From Micractinium sp. NFX-FRZ (Eukaryota > Chlorophyta > Trebouxiophyceae > Chlorellales > Chlorellaceae): 64,000 nucleotides of DNA. A program made the position numbers and the translations under genes. Below the pieces are notes generated by a model. The model saw nothing but the letters and a program-made list of their open reading frames with translations, was not told where the DNA came from and did no database searches. The stretch is from assembly GCA_029339195.1 (NCBI GenBank), contig JAPTJF010000090.1, positions 1 to 64,000 on the forward strand. Direction: 5' to 3'. Shown here piece by piece: positions 1 to 12,400 of the stretch; within the stretch, counting starts at the first letter, position 1; each line of letters starts with the position of its first letter.

Positions 1-2090
1 CCTCCACCCAGTCCCTCACCTCCTCCACCCCTTCCCTCGCCCCCACCTCCCCTTCCCTCACCACCTCCACCAAGCCCCTCGCCACCTCCACCAAGCCTCT
101 CACCTCCCCCGCCTTCCCCCCTCCCACAACCTCCCTCGCCTCTATTTCCCTCGCCTCCACCTCCCCCGCCAAACCCTTCACCACCACTGCCCAGTCCTTC
201 TGCCTCACCCCCAAGCCCCTCACCTCGTCCTCCCACCCCCCCACCACTACTGCCCCCATGGTTCCGCCCGTCACCGCCCTCCCAGCCTCCCCCTCCCCCT
301 CCCCTTCCACCTCCCTCCCCCTCCCCTGTCCCGCCCCAATCACCGCCGCCCTTCAGCAGAACCAGCACCAAGCCCTCGCCTCCTCCGTGAGTTCTGCAGG
401 CTGCGGGTGTGCATGCATCTTCCTGCCCTGCTGCTGCGTTCTGCACCCTCCACCTTGCACTAGCTCGCAGCTGCACCGACCGAGTTGTGCATGCATGTTT
501 CACATGCAGGCCGCGCCGCCCCCCGCCACTGCCAGTCGCGCGGTGCATCGCCCCCAACGTTGCTGCTCAGACCGTGGCCGTCACAGGCAACGCCGGCAAG
601 CGCAGGCAGGTGGCTATGGCGGTGATGGCCCAGGCAAGCAGCACCCCGCTGCGGCTGCCCACCCTCAAGCCTGCAGTCGTTGATTTCCTGGCTAAGGCCT
701 CTCCCTCTGGTGGCTGGGCCGCTGACGTGGCACCTGCCGGCCCCGGAGCAGTCATCACCGTCGCCGTGCCACCCGGGCCAGCAGGCACTCGAGCCGCACT
801 GGCGCTGCTGCGGGGCATCCAGACGTGCAGCCTGCAGCTGCCCGCCCGGCTGGTCAGCGTGCGCGTGCGCGTGCTGGCGGCGGCGCCGCCGCCGCGCCCG
901 CCGCCCTCTCCTGCGGACGCAGCATCTGGCTACACAGATCCGTTGCGTGCTGGCGACTTCCGAGGCTTTGACGGCGTGCGCTTCACATACCGCGGCGCCG
1001 CCGGCGCCTGGGTGGGCCTCCTGTCCAGCGGCCGGCAGGGCTTCAGCCTGACTACCAAGGTGGGGCCAGGGAGCAGCAACTTGCGTTGAACGCTGCCTGC
1101 TGCCTGCTGCTCACGGGCACGAGGGGGGCAGGGGGGGAGAGACGAGGGAAGGCGCTGCTGCGCGCGGCTCACAGCGCAGCTGCGGGGTGGGGAACAGTGC
1201 ACAGCTGCTCCTCTACCACCTCGGTTCCGACCTCCTCCCTCCCCTGTCTCCAGTCCTGCTGGCTCCATGATTACAATCATGCATTCGACCTCCATCCTGG
1301 CACTCTTAAATGTGCTGGCGTGCCGGCGCTCGCCCATTCCCTCCCCACCCTTGCCACCTGGCCGCCCTGCAGTTTGTGAACAGCGGCGTGGACCCCGGCG
1401 CCGTGGTCATGCGCTCGTTTGCCGTGACCAACGGCACCTCCCGAGTGCGGGTCGACCTCATGCCGCCTACGGCCGCCGCCCGCGGCGTGTGGCGGCTGCT
1501 GGCGACAGCCGGCGGGCGGCCCGTGGCGGGCACAGCCACCCTTGGTGGCATGACCGTCACCCGCACGCCGCCCCAGGGGGGGAAGCACGCCCTGGTGGTC
1601 ATCGACGCCGGTGAGCTCGCCAGCCCACGCACGGCATGCCAGCCAGCGTGGACTTGGTTGGGTTGGCCGCCGCTGGCAGCTGCGGGTCGCGCAGCCGGGG
1701 CGGTGCAGCCGCCCAGCCCGCCGTGCGCCCCAAAGCAGCTGGCCAGACCTAGCGCCAGCGCCGCGGCCGCCTTTATGCAGCACAATGGGCCTCTCCATTC
1801 CCTCAATCTTGCCCCTCGCTCCTACCGCCCTCACACCCGCTGCAGGCTTCACCCGCATTGCCATCATCCAGAAGTGGCGCCCCACCATCCAGCAGCACTC
1901 TACCTGGCTCGACTTCAACATGCAGGTGTACCGGCGGCTCCAGCTGCCTGTTACCGGCCTGCTGGCCCCCTCGTACGTGCAGGCAGTGCAGGCGGCAGGC
2001 TCGGCCGGCGGCGTGGCCGCCGCCGCCTCGACCGCCGTGCTTAGCGCCGAAGGGGCGGGTGGCGCTTCAGCCTTGGATTCAGTGACTTGA
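1..2090 (+). CDS. Proline-rich protein with root-cap/VWD-like domain (5' end outside window)
   Basis: Exons 1-386 (partial), 510-1059, 1373-1610 and 1846-2090 join in frame to 472 residues plus a stop. The first ~130 residues are almost pure Pro/Ser (PPPSP and SPPPP runs), like hydroxyproline-rich wall glycoproteins or the linkers of pherophorin-type proteins. After a ~120-residue Ala/Pro-rich spacer comes a globular region. It opens with GDFRGFDGVRF, followed by WVGLLSS, and ends with TWLDFN and VTGLLAPSY. This order resembles the plant root-cap/late-embryogenesis domain and VWD-like domains of algal extracellular proteins. Function is unknown; a secreted or wall role is inferred from the Pro-rich region. 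The N-terminus and any signal peptide are not visible. The splice sites GTGAGT, GTGGGG and GTGAGC with CAG acceptors support the model. The domain name is moderately sure; the exon structure is strong. Confidence 0.8.
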
Positions 2091-2817
2091 TCGCGATAGG
2101 ATTAGAAATGTGCGCCCAAGCTGTGTAATGCCTCCCTCTCTGCACACATCGTCACACACACCATCCAGAGCGTGCGCCGCGCCGCCGTCAAAATACATTC
2201 GAGTACAACACTGCAGTCTCCTCCCTGCAAGAATGCCAACCGCCCCTCGAGCCCGCTACCACGAGGGTGGAGGGAGGGAAGGGGGCCGGGGGGAAGGGGA
2301 AGGGGTGAGGAGGCGCTGGGCCCTTGGGCGCTTGATTCCCGCCAGCGTGCTGGGCCGGCCATGGCGCCGGCGGCCGGCTGCCATGTCCTCACGCATTTGT
2401 AATCCTCTTGCACTCACCTATCGCCTCAGACCAGGGTAATTACCAAGCCGTGCGATGCATCCATATGGGGGCAGAACACTGGCGGCGTGCAGCACAAAGC
2501 GGCCGGCGGCAGGTGGAAAGTCAGGTTCTGGCCTCGGCCGCATTTGCGCATTGGCGATCGGATGGATTGAGTAACGGTATCGCATCACTTTCTCAAGTGT
2601 TTCGGCGACCCCTGGGCCCAGAAAGAAGGACACTTTTCTATGCGACGTCGGCAGGACCCTGCTTCGACAGTCTCGAGGCCATCGTAGCTGCTCCAGTGGC
2701 CTTCCTCGCCGGTTCACTGCAGAAGGGAGTGGCAGCAAGTCGGCGCGGGGCGCCTGAGAGCGCACCTCACCCACACCCAGGCACCCGCCTCCTCCCGCTG
2801 GCTGGGCCCTTGCAACC
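2091..2817. other. Intergenic: gene 1 3' flank and gene 2 promoter region
   Basis: This stretch holds the probable poly(A) signal of gene 1 and, presumably, the promoter and 5' leader of the DnaJ gene that starts at 2818. A second TGTAA lies at about 2398. I see no convincing exon here. Confidence 0.5.
2124..2128 (+). terminator. TGTAA polyadenylation signal of gene 1
   Basis: TGTAA, the standard chlorophyte poly(A) signal, occurs 34 nt after the stop codon of the Pro-rich gene. Confidence 0.6.
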
Positions 2818-5800
2818 ATGGAGCACGGAGCGATCGAGCTCCGGTGCGTCGCGCGGGCCTCGCAACGGAGCGCCGCGCCCTGCCTTGTGCCGCCATCAGG
2901 GTGCCCGCTGGTTGCCTGCCGCCGCCGCCACCTGCCGCTGCCGCCCAGCTAACTGTCGCCTTCTTCGAAAGCTTCTCACACGAGTGCTGCTCTGTTCTGC
3001 AGGGCCCAGGCAGGAGACATCGCAGAGCGCAATGAAGAAATCAATCGCCGGCGGCTGGCGCGCGGTGGCGGGGCCCAGGGCGGTGGCCCGCTACGAGTGA
3101 CCGACCCAGCAGCTCTGAACCGGCTCATGGCTGAGATGCGGGCCAAGGCGGAACAGCAGCGGTGAGTTGTTGACGGCTGAGTAAAGGTGTGTGGTCACCA
3201 AGCTGGCTGCGGCGGGGACGTTAGGGTGCGCGCAGCGGTGCTGTGATTGACGCTGCCCCACCGCTTGCTCGACATCCCACTCACAGAACCGGCACCCACC
3301 AATGCACGCCCTGCACCTGTCCATGCTGCCCCTGCCTGCGCGCCGCTTGCAGCGCCGCCGAAGCGGCGCGCGAGGAGGAGCGGCGTCGGCGTGAAGGTGA
3401 CGCCTACCAGACGCCCGAGCAGCGGGCGGAAGCGGCGCGGGCGGCGCGGGCGGCGGCTGCCGAGGGGCGGGATGCGGGGGAGGAGGCGCGGGTGCTCGAG
3501 AAGCGATTTGATCCGGCGAAAGACTTCTACCAGATTCTGGGGCTGTCCAGGTGGTGGGACGCCTCACAAACATGAGTGGGCGGGAATGAAGAAGAAGAAG
3601 AAGAAGAAGAATACAGCCCGAGGGAGTGGGGTTGAGGAAGCGAACAGGAAATTAAGCCAAAGGCACCAGTCAGCTGGGCGGGAATGGGTGTTGCATGAGG
3701 GCTTTAACTCGGCTTAAGACTGCCTCGGGCCTGCCAAGGTGGGTAGGATACCTTCAGCTCATGAGTGGGAGGGAGGGAGGTGGGTGGGAGGGGGGGGAAG
3801 TGCGGGTGCCAAAGAAGCGCTGTGATCAAGCCAAGGACTGCTACCAGATGCTGGGCATTCCGCCTTGTTTTGGTGTGTATGCATTGGTGCGGCCAGGCGG
3901 CAGCCGCGTCTGCCGTGCACAACACCACACTGCATCTTGGAAGCCCGTGTGTTGCGTTTCCAGGCACCGCGCCTGCCACGCCTGCAGGCCTGGGAGCTCC
4001 CCTAGCGATCTCCCCGCACCCTGTCCTGAAGAGTGCGGCTTGAGTTGCAAGGCCCACATCTTGCCCACATCTTGCCCACATCTTGCCCACATCTTGCCTG
4101 TTCCGCCGGCTGTCCAGCAGAGGGCCGAGGCGACCCTTCTGTAGCACCCATCCAAACAACACTTCTCAACCAATATTGCACTGCCTCTTCTGCAGGGGAG
4201 CCTCTGTGTCTCTGTCCCCCCACCAAGGCCTGTGGTGCACCTCCTCTCCTGCACCTAGACAAACACCCGTACCTCACCACCCATTCCCTGTGCAGGGGCG
4301 CCTCTGCTGCCGAGGTGAGGAAGGCCTACAAGAAGCTGGCGCTGCTGTTCCACCCCGACAAGTACAGGGCAGTGGGGGAGGAGGAGCAGGCGGCTGTGGC
4401 CGACCGGTTCAAGCAGGTGGGCGCGGCACGCAGCTGTGCATGCAAGCACAGCTTGACGTGCCGGCCCTGCCCCTCCAAACGGTCGTTGCTTCGGGGCCAA
4501 TCCTCCAAACAGGCGCTGCTTCATTAGCATGCACCTCGTGTCCTGGCCGTGCCTGGCAGGTCGTCGAGGCATTTGACGTGCTGAGCAACGAGGAGCAGCG
4601 GGCGGTGTACGACAAGTGCAGGGACTACATGGTGCGTGGTTGTATGTGCGTGTGTAGCTGGTAGGTGGAGGGGGCTTCTCCTGGCTGGCTGTGCAGCGAT
4701 TGGGGAACGGGGATTTGCTGGCGGCATCGGCTCGGGACGGATGCATGGCATGGGGCAGGGCGAAGGCGCCGCTCCCTCCGCCTGTGCCCTCCACCGCACA
4801 TCTCCAGGGGAGGCCAACCTGGGCGCTGCTTTATCCCACTGCAAATTATACCCTCCTTCCCTTCCCGGGGCCTCGTCTGACCCAGCGCCCGGGCGTGGCC
4901 TAGTAGTGTCCAACAGGGCATGCAGAGGGACGAAACAGGGGAGATAACTGAGGCGAATCCCCCCTGACTTTACGTTCACCTTTACCCACTCCTCCGGCCC
5001 CCCAATCAACAGGAGAGCAACCCGGGGAAGGGCCTGCCAGTGCTGAGCCCCGAGGAGGCGGCGCTCATGCGCAGCGGCATCGCTGAGCTGGCACGGCTGC
5101 GCCGCCAGGGGGCCAAGGCCACCAAGCACGCGCCGCTAGAGCGGGAGGTGAGCGGGCACGCGGCAAGTGGGGTCATGCAAGGGTGCCACCTGCCCACTCA
5201 GTGGTGGGGCTGGGGTATTCTGGGCAGGGCAGGCAGAGGTGGCATGCCGCCTTCCCTGCCCCTTCCCTGCTCCACTTTGCCTGCCTGTACGCGGCTAACG
5301 CAGAGCGAGTGGGGTGCTAACCTCCCCATCCTCACACACAATGGCAGTCGTTTTTGTCCCTGAAAACACTGAGCGCCAAGTGAACCAGGAGCTTGCGAAG
5401 TTACGGTTTCGACTTGATTGGTTCACTGCTAACCTTCCCCACACAATGGCAGGTGTTTGTGTCCCTGGAGAAGCTGAACGCCGGGTGCACCAGGAGCGTG
5501 GCGGTGGAGCGGCGCCGCGTCGCGCCCGATGGCTCCGAGTTCCTGTCCGTGAAAAACGTGCACCTTGTGGTCAGGTGGGGGTGGAGGATGGGCGCATCAC
5601 ATTTCGTTTTGCAGGGCCCATGTCTGCCCAGCACACATACCGGCGCACAGCATCAGGCAGTGCAGCACAGGGCACACACACATGTCTATGATGGGCGGTC
5701 GCCTGGCTTGTGGGTTGGGTGCAACACCGCCTCGTGTGCTCCTAGCTAGCCTTGCACTGCGGTTCTTCCCACTTGGCACCGCTTGTCCCCACCTGGCAAT

Positions 5801-7839
5801 GCTGCCTGCAGGAAGGGGTCGCGGGAGGGCGACCGCCACGTGTTTGAGGGGGACGGCTGCGAGTCGGTAGACACGCTGCCCGGGGACTTGGTGCTGACGC
5901 TGCGGCAGAAGCCGCACCCGCGCTACCGTCGCTCAGGTAAGATGGTACAGCCTGGAGCTGATTAGTAAACAGCTCGAATGCCTCTTGCACTGGAAATTAG
6001 AGTTATGGCCTTCAGAGTATGGCCACACCACCCCGGCCCCCCAACTTTCCCACCCCAGCCAAACGCGCACGTCTGCCCCCTCCTCTCCCTGTGCCCCCCC
6101 GCCTCCCCCGCCCCCAGGCGCCAAGGACCTGGAGCTTTTTGCGGGCTCGCTGCCCTCCGGGGACGCCCTGTTTGCCCTGGAGGTGACAACCATCACCGGC
6201 AAGCGCCTGCTGCTCACCGGCTCCGCCCTCAGGCAAGCGTGCATGCCTGGGAGGGATTGCGGGGTAGGGAGGGAAGGGGAGTGGGCCGTGGAAGAGGGAG
6301 TTGCATCGGTGGGCCGTGCAATTGACGTTGTCAAAGCCTGCCTGCCTGCCTGTTGCGCTTGGGCATGGTGGCCGTTGCGCCCCCCTGACGCCCCTGTCCC
6401 CTTCATGCCAAACGCTACCCTCCCTGCCCTAATGCAACTTTTGCCCCTCATGCCGAGTGCTCCCCTCCACACCGAGCCCCCAGTACTGCCCCTGACACAC
6501 TGCCCATGGTCCCTGGTGCAGGCAGGCAGCAGCCAACGGCGGCGCCGGCGGCACCTGGCAGGCGCTGCTGCCCGGGCATGGGCTGTATGACGCAGTCGAA
6601 CCATGGGAGCAGCCCCCAGGCAGCCTGACCGTTGCACTGCGCTACCCCGCCTGCCCGCTGGAAGAGGCCTGCATCGCCTGCTGCCTGGCGCCCCAGCCGG
6701 TGCACCTGCTGGGCAGCGCAGGTGACGTGGTGTCGGCAGCCCTGGCGGCGGGCAGCGTGGCTGGCATGCTCAACCATAGGAGGGAGGCAGCAGAGCTGGC
6801 AGCGGAGGCAGCAGCGGGGCCCGGGGCAGGCAGCAGCCAGGGAGGCAAATGTAGCATTGAGGGCGGCAGTGCAGATGGGTGTGTCGAGGGTGGCGGCAGC
6901 CAGGGCGGCAGCAGGGGCGACAGCAGGGGCGGCAGCAGGCGGCCCAGCGACGACGGCACAGCATCCAGCAGTGGCGGCAGCGTTGGGCTGTGGAGCGCGT
7001 CTGGCACGCGCCGCCCCACGGCAGTCTGCTTGACAGTGGATTGGGAGGGCGGTGTGCCCGCCGGCCCTCAAAACACTGGCGAAACCGGGCGGTGCTCCCC
7101 AGCGGCGGCAGCGATGCTGCGGACGCTGCGGCGGCGCGTGCCGGGGCTGCGGACATGCACAGCTGCTGCCAGCTGTCTGCTGGATGAAGAGTGGGCTGCA
7201 CTGTGGCAGGCAGATGTGCTGATTCTGGACATGCCACCAGTGGCCACCATGGCTGCTGACCTGGCGACAGCTCAGCAGCAGGAGCGCCAGCTGGCGGCAG
7301 CTGCCGAGCACCTGGCCAGCTCGGGCCTGCAGGAGTGTGTGTGGCAGCGCCTCTGGGCGGGGTGCCTAGTGGTGGGCATCGGCCAGGCCTGCGCCCTGCT
7401 GGGCAAGCAGCTTCCCCTTGACAATCAATCTGCTGCAAGCAGCGATACTGCCAGCGACTGCGGCAGCACGCCGCCGCCAATCCTGCCCTGGTACCTGGTC
7501 CGCGCCGGCGGCGGCCCAGCCGGCTGGGCCTCACTGCACGCAGCGCTGGCGGGGGCTGCTGCGCAAGCTACATCACCATCACCAGCAGCAGCAGCGCCCC
7601 CCAAGCCAGCCCAGCAGCCGCCGCAGCCGCCAGTGGGCGTGGGGCTGGTGCAGAGCGGCTGCTGGGTGGTGCACCCCACCAGCGGGCGGGCCGAGCTGCT
7701 GGTGGCGCCCTGCCGCGATGCGCTGGTTGCCACGGCTGCCTGGGCGGCAGCCCCGCACAACGAGCCCTCCTGCCTGGGGCTGCAGGAGGCGGAGGACGAG
7801 TGGGGCTTCTTTTGCGAGCTGCAGGCGGGCGCCAGCTGA
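2818..7839 (+). CDS. Type II DnaJ/Hsp40 protein with long C-terminal extension
   Basis: Ten exons: 2818-2843, 3003-3161, 3353-3550, 4296-4416, 4560-4631, 5013-5147, 5453-5574, 5812-5936, 6118-6232, 6522-7839. They give 796 residues. The start was chosen because AACCATGG at 2818 opens a 26-nt first exon whose phase fits exon 2. Residues ~119-190 are a J domain (DFYQILGL, HPD at 147-149, VLSNEEQRAVYD), which stimulates Hsp70 ATPase. There is no Gly/Phe linker or Cys-rich zinc finger. Residues ~238-400 match the DnaJB1/Sis1 substrate-binding CTD (SLEKLNAGCTR, REGDRHVFEGDG, DLVLTLRQKPHPRYRR). The last ~400 residues carry a Gly/Ser-rich stretch (~470-510) and a globular part I do not recognise firmly; ADVLILDMPP and GCLVVGIGQACALLG faintly recall a degenerate peptidase S51/amidotransferase-like fold. 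Intron 9 (6233-6521) has a GC donor. Confidence 0.9.
3799..3862 (+). repeat. Intronic relic of DnaJ exon 3 3' end
   Basis: This intron segment reads VPKKRCDQAKDCYQMLGI. The true exon end at 3486-3550 reads VLEKRFDPAKDFYQILGLS. The copy lies ~300 nt downstream of its source inside intron 3 and no longer continues into a J domain. Confidence 0.8.
4051..4098 (+). repeat. 11-nt tandem repeat in DnaJ intron 3
   Basis: Four consecutive units of CCCACATCTTG lie within the intron. The same intron also has a short copy of the exon 4 acceptor region (4188-4214, TGCAGGGGAGCCTCTG versus TGCAGGGGCGCCTCTG at 4291). Confidence 0.8.
5314..5400 (+). repeat. Intronic relic of DnaJ exon 7 with its acceptor
   Basis: This copy repeats the branch/acceptor region (TGCTAACCT...CACACAATGGCAG) and the first ~50 nt of exon 7, which truly starts at 5453. 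It reads VFVPENTERQVNQE against VFVSLEKLNAGCTRS. The copy is degenerate and its acceptor is followed by TCG rather than GTG. Confidence 0.8.
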
Positions 7840-9499
7840 TTGCCCTGGCCACCCTCGGAGCATGACTGCTCAAGCAGCACCCCTGCCAACACCCAGCTCT
7901 CCGACGCTTGACCAGCACACTGCCCTGTTTCAGCTGCCAACCTGCACTTCACACCACACAACCCCAATCCAACCAAACTTGTAACTTATGCCTGTGCCTG
8001 TGGAGCGCTGCGTCAATGTCTTTGCTTTACATGCTCTCAAGCGAATCGCCTCGACAATGAAATGGCAAGCGTGGGGGAGGAAGGGAGAAGAAAGGCAGTC
8101 TGTGTGGTTCAGAGGACTCTTGCCGCCAAAAAGATTGGGCGGGCAGGCGGCGCCAACGGCGGCGCCGCCTGCCTGCGCACAGGGCACGCAAAAGGTTTTT
8201 GTGGGACGGCACCAGATGGGCGGGGTGGAACGACAAAGGGGCTTTTCAGGGACGGACGGCACGTTGGGGAGGACTTGGGACGTGTGGGGCACATGGGCAT
8301 GCAGGCATCAATGTATGTATCAACCAAACCAAGCAACGGGAGGGCTGGCGGACCGGGGCCGCCAGCCGCCGCTGCTGCAGATGGACACACGATGGGATCT
8401 CGGGGTGGAAGAAACGAAACAGGGGGGGAAGAAAAGAAGGAGGCAAGAGAAGAGGAGGTGCGTTGCGATTGGTGGTACGGTTCTAAGAAGGGGGGCATGC
8501 AGGCGGGCAGGCGGGCAGGAGGAGGTACAGAGGAGGGTACAAGAAGAGGGGGCAGCGCGGGCCGCCGCGGCCTGCCGGGGCGGCGGCCGGCTGGTGGGAG
8601 AGGCTGGAGGGAGGGGATCGCATCTGGGTGTGCACCGCCGCGGGATGTGCAGACGGCAGGGCCAGGGACAATGTGGGACAAGGAGGCATGGATGGATGGG
8701 GGTCAACAGGCACATGTCGTGTGGAGTTGAGGCATGGGCGGGTGAGTGGGAGCTGGCGGGGGCGGGGGAGGGTATGGGCGGCAGCATCAAGTGTGCAGGT
8801 GCGGCCGGCTGCACCCGCGCGCCGGGCGGGCGGGGCGCAGGCGCGGCCAGTGCAGGTGGGGCGGCCGTGCAGTGGGCACTGCGCTCGCGACCGGGGCGGG
8901 GGGCTGTGGCAAACATGTGGGCGAGGGGGGCTGAGGGTGCAGTGCACATGTGTGTTTCCGAGGCACTGTGAAATGAGCAGGGTGGGTGCACGAAGGGACA
9001 GGGTGGGGATGGGGGCAGTACAGACAGGCTGAGCTGGCAGTCACACAATGTGCTGGCAGCCGAAGGGCTCAGGGGGCCCATAAAGACGGAAAGAGATGCG
9101 GGGGGTGGGAGTGGCGGGAGGGGTCATGAGAGGATGTGGGACGACAGGAGATCTGGGAAGAGGGAATTGCATTGCATTGTTGGTGGGGAGGGACAGGGAC
9201 AGGAGCCGACGGGGGGCCGGCAACGGTTGCGCGAAACGGCGCGGGCGCGTGTTTCGTGTGGGCGCAGACGACACGGGCGCGCTACGAGGAGGGTCCGGGA
9301 TGTCGGTGGGGGGCATCTATTTCACAGGCAGCATGCGGGCGGCGGGCCTGTGTACGCGCTCACGCTGCAGGGCGCGCGCTCCAGGGGTAGGGCGCAGGGG
9401 GGATGCTAGTAGTATGCGGGTGGACCCCGTATACGGACAGCCGGCACGATGGGGGTGGCGCCGGCGGGATTTGGGGCGCAACTTCAGCACCCCAAGGTC
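7840..9499. other. Convergent intergenic region between genes 2 and 3
   Basis: This is the 3' flank of the DnaJ gene and of the oppositely oriented lipase gene. It is G-rich on the plus strand and has several long open frames, but none shows family motifs, phase-consistent introns or a plausible start. I see no gene here. Confidence 0.6.
7980..7984 (+). terminator. TGTAA polyadenylation signal of the DnaJ gene
   Basis: TGTAA lies 141 nt after the stop at 7839, a usual distance for green-algal transcripts. Confidence 0.6.
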
Positions 9500-12400
9500 T
9501 CACGCCAGCTGGCCGCTGCTGCCGCTGTGCGGCAGGCCGCCGCGGGGTGACAGGCGGATGCGCAGCGACTGCTTGCCCCCGCTGGGGTGGCCCCTGCGGT
9601 CGGTGCCGGCAGGGGCGACCGGCGCCGCGCCGGCGGCGTCGCCCGCCTGGGCGGCAGCGGCGGCGCGCAGCTGGCTGGGGTCCAGCGAGGGGGCAAACCA
9701 GCGGATGCCGGCCTCGCCTGCAGGGACAACAAGGGTGGCGCAGGGGCAGGGGGCAGACGCTCAGTGCTGGGAGCAAACAAGTAGCACGTGTGGACAGGGG
9801 ACATGAGGAAGCCAAGCAGACAGAACAGGGCAGTGAGAGGGGAGCAGCAGGAAGCCAGCAGCCCTCTGCCTGCTCCCTGTACACCTACGCCTGCCCACAG
9901 CGTCCCGCCCCCCCTCCCTCCAGCGCGTCCCCACCTGCGCGGGTGGCCAGGCGGCGCCAGGCCCGGCGGTGGCGCAGCACCCCGCCTAGAGATTTTGTGT
10001 AGTTGTCAGGGTTGTGGTAGCGGGAGATGGCGCCCAGGTCGCCGTATGCCCCCGGGTCGGCCAGGATGTCCAGCGGGTGGGGGTGGTTCATCAGCACCCA
10101 CACAGCCTCCCTGCATGCGGAATGAGGGGCAGAGGGAGGGTAGGAGGTGAGGACATGGGGAGCGGCTTGCCCAGAAGCAGTGCAGAGGAGAACGCAGAAG
10201 CGACAGGCGATAGCAAAGTAGAAGGGCAGGTTTGTGGGCAGAGCGGGTGCGGTCCCACCCTTGCCGCACCTGGCGCTCGTCACGGGGGCGGCGGGCTGCT
10301 GCTGCGGCGGCTGCTTGGCCAGCGGGGCGGTGTCTGCGCGGGGCTTGCCGCTGCCGCTGGGGGCTGCGGCTGCCGATTTGCCGGCGCTGGCACCCGAGGT
10401 GGCGGCGGCGGCGGCTGCCGGCAGGTTGCTGATGGCCTGGGCCACCGCCTGCTGCACAAAGCTGGCGTCGTTCTTCAGCGTGGCTGCAGTGTTGGCAAAG
10501 GGAGGGAAGGGAGAGACAGGCATGCCTGTGAAATGAGCTGGCATTGTGACACAGCTGGCATTGTGACTCGGCATGGAAGGGAGGGGGACACATGGGAGAG
10601 CAGGCAGACGCCCTGGGGATGACAGAGAGAAACAGAGAGGCTACAGCACACCAAGTAGCTTCTCCCCAGCTTCCAGGCCTGGCACGCACCTGCCACCGAG
10701 TTGAGCGCGGGCACGGGCTCGCGCACGACGTAGAGGCCGGGCGCGGGCGGCAGCAGCGGGTGGTTGCCCTCGCCGCACACAAAGCTGGCCTCTGCCGACG
10801 GCTGCAGCACCATCATCTTGCCAATGAAGTCAAACATGACCTGCGGGAGGGGGCGGGATGGGCAGGTGCAACAAGTTCAAAGTGGGCAAAGGGTTCAACC
10901 AGGCGGAGGGTTGCACGTCCAATCATCCAAAGCCAGGCAGCGCAGGTGCACGCACAGCGGGCAGAGCAGCACCTAGCTTACCACCCGCCACCACCCAGCC
11001 CGCACCGACCCCCGCACCGTGCGGTTGGCGTTGAGGCAGCGGTGCTCGCGGAAGGACTCTGACACGCGCTTGAGTATGTCTGCCACCAGGGTGTAGTCGC
11101 AGGCAAAGGCACGGGGCACAATGTCGCGGTGCTGCACAGAAGGAGGCCATGTGTGTGGAGGGGAGGCGGGTTGGGCAGGGCGCCAGCAGGGTGCGGTAGC
11201 AGAGCACAGGAGGCGATGGCGCAGGTGGGACAAGACCAGAGGGTGGGATGAAGAGGTGCTGTGGTTGCGGTCAGCCACCTGGCAAATCCCGATGTCACAA
11301 CACCGCACAGCGGCAACTGGAACTGCCCCAGAAAGCGGCCCGATGTGCACAAGCATTGCACAACCGCAGAACGAGGTAGGTGTGTACACCAGGGCATGCG
11401 CTCCTCACCATCAGCACATTCCTCACGGCGCCGTCGGGCAGGCCCAGCACGCCCAGCACGCCGCCGCTGCCGCACGCCGCGGCCTGCTGCTGGCCTGCGG
11501 GCGAGCAGTCGCAGGCGCCGCCGCTGGCACCGCCCTCGCAGAACACGGCGGGTGCGCCAAAAGTGTAGACCGGGGAGATGGCCGACTTGGGCAGCACCCC
11601 ACGGCGCACGTACATCAGCATGAGCAGCGTGCCCAGCGAGCCGCCCAGCGAGTGGCCGGTGAAGGCAATCTGCAGGGGGCGGGGCAGCAAGGTGCAAGCG
11701 TCAGGGACGTGTTGCGCACTCTCCATAGGCTGTGTGCCCCCAAGGCAGCCAACCGTGCGCACCCTCCCTGCTGCTGCCGTCGTCGCCGCTGCCCCCCAGC
11801 ACACCACAGCATGCAGCGCGTGGACGCCGTCATGCACAGCATGCCACCCTGGCATTCGCCCCCCCACACGCCACAGCACCTTGGCAAAGGGGGAGGAGGC
11901 CAGGTGGTCCTGCACCAGCGGCAGGAAGCGCTCGTACAGCACCTCGGCCGTCTCGTACACGCCGCGGTGCACCTGCACACGAGGCCGCAGGAAACAGACA
12001 GGTTCAGCCAGGAAGGCCGCATCTGTGTGCAGCTGTGGCAGGCAGGCAGGCACGCATGCAGGCAGCGTTGGGTCGACAGCCCCGCCGGCAATGAATGGGG
12101 CAAGTCGATAGGGGGCACAAGAGGCAGGGGTCTACGCGGCAACACGCACGGCCCGGCGGCGGCAGCTGCACCGCCTTCCAGTTGAGGACGGGGCCCAGCC
12201 CCTGACCCTCCCTCACTCCGTTGCAACCCAGGCCGTCCCTGCCCGCCCGCACACCTTGACGCCCTGCAGCGCCGGCTCCTCAAAGGGCACTGGGTCAAAG
12301 GTGAGGTTCACCCGCCAGTGGTCCAGGTTGTCGCTGCCCTGCAGCACACAGCAGGGAGGCCAGGTGGTGCGCAGCAGAGGTCAGCAGCAGAGCAACGCGG

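Noticed and set aside
7988..8971. 327-residue plus-strand open frame in the convergent intergenic region
   Set aside because: Composition is Gly/Arg/Trp-rich as expected from G-rich non-coding sequence; no motif, intron or plausible context. An overlapping antisense frame is equally long.
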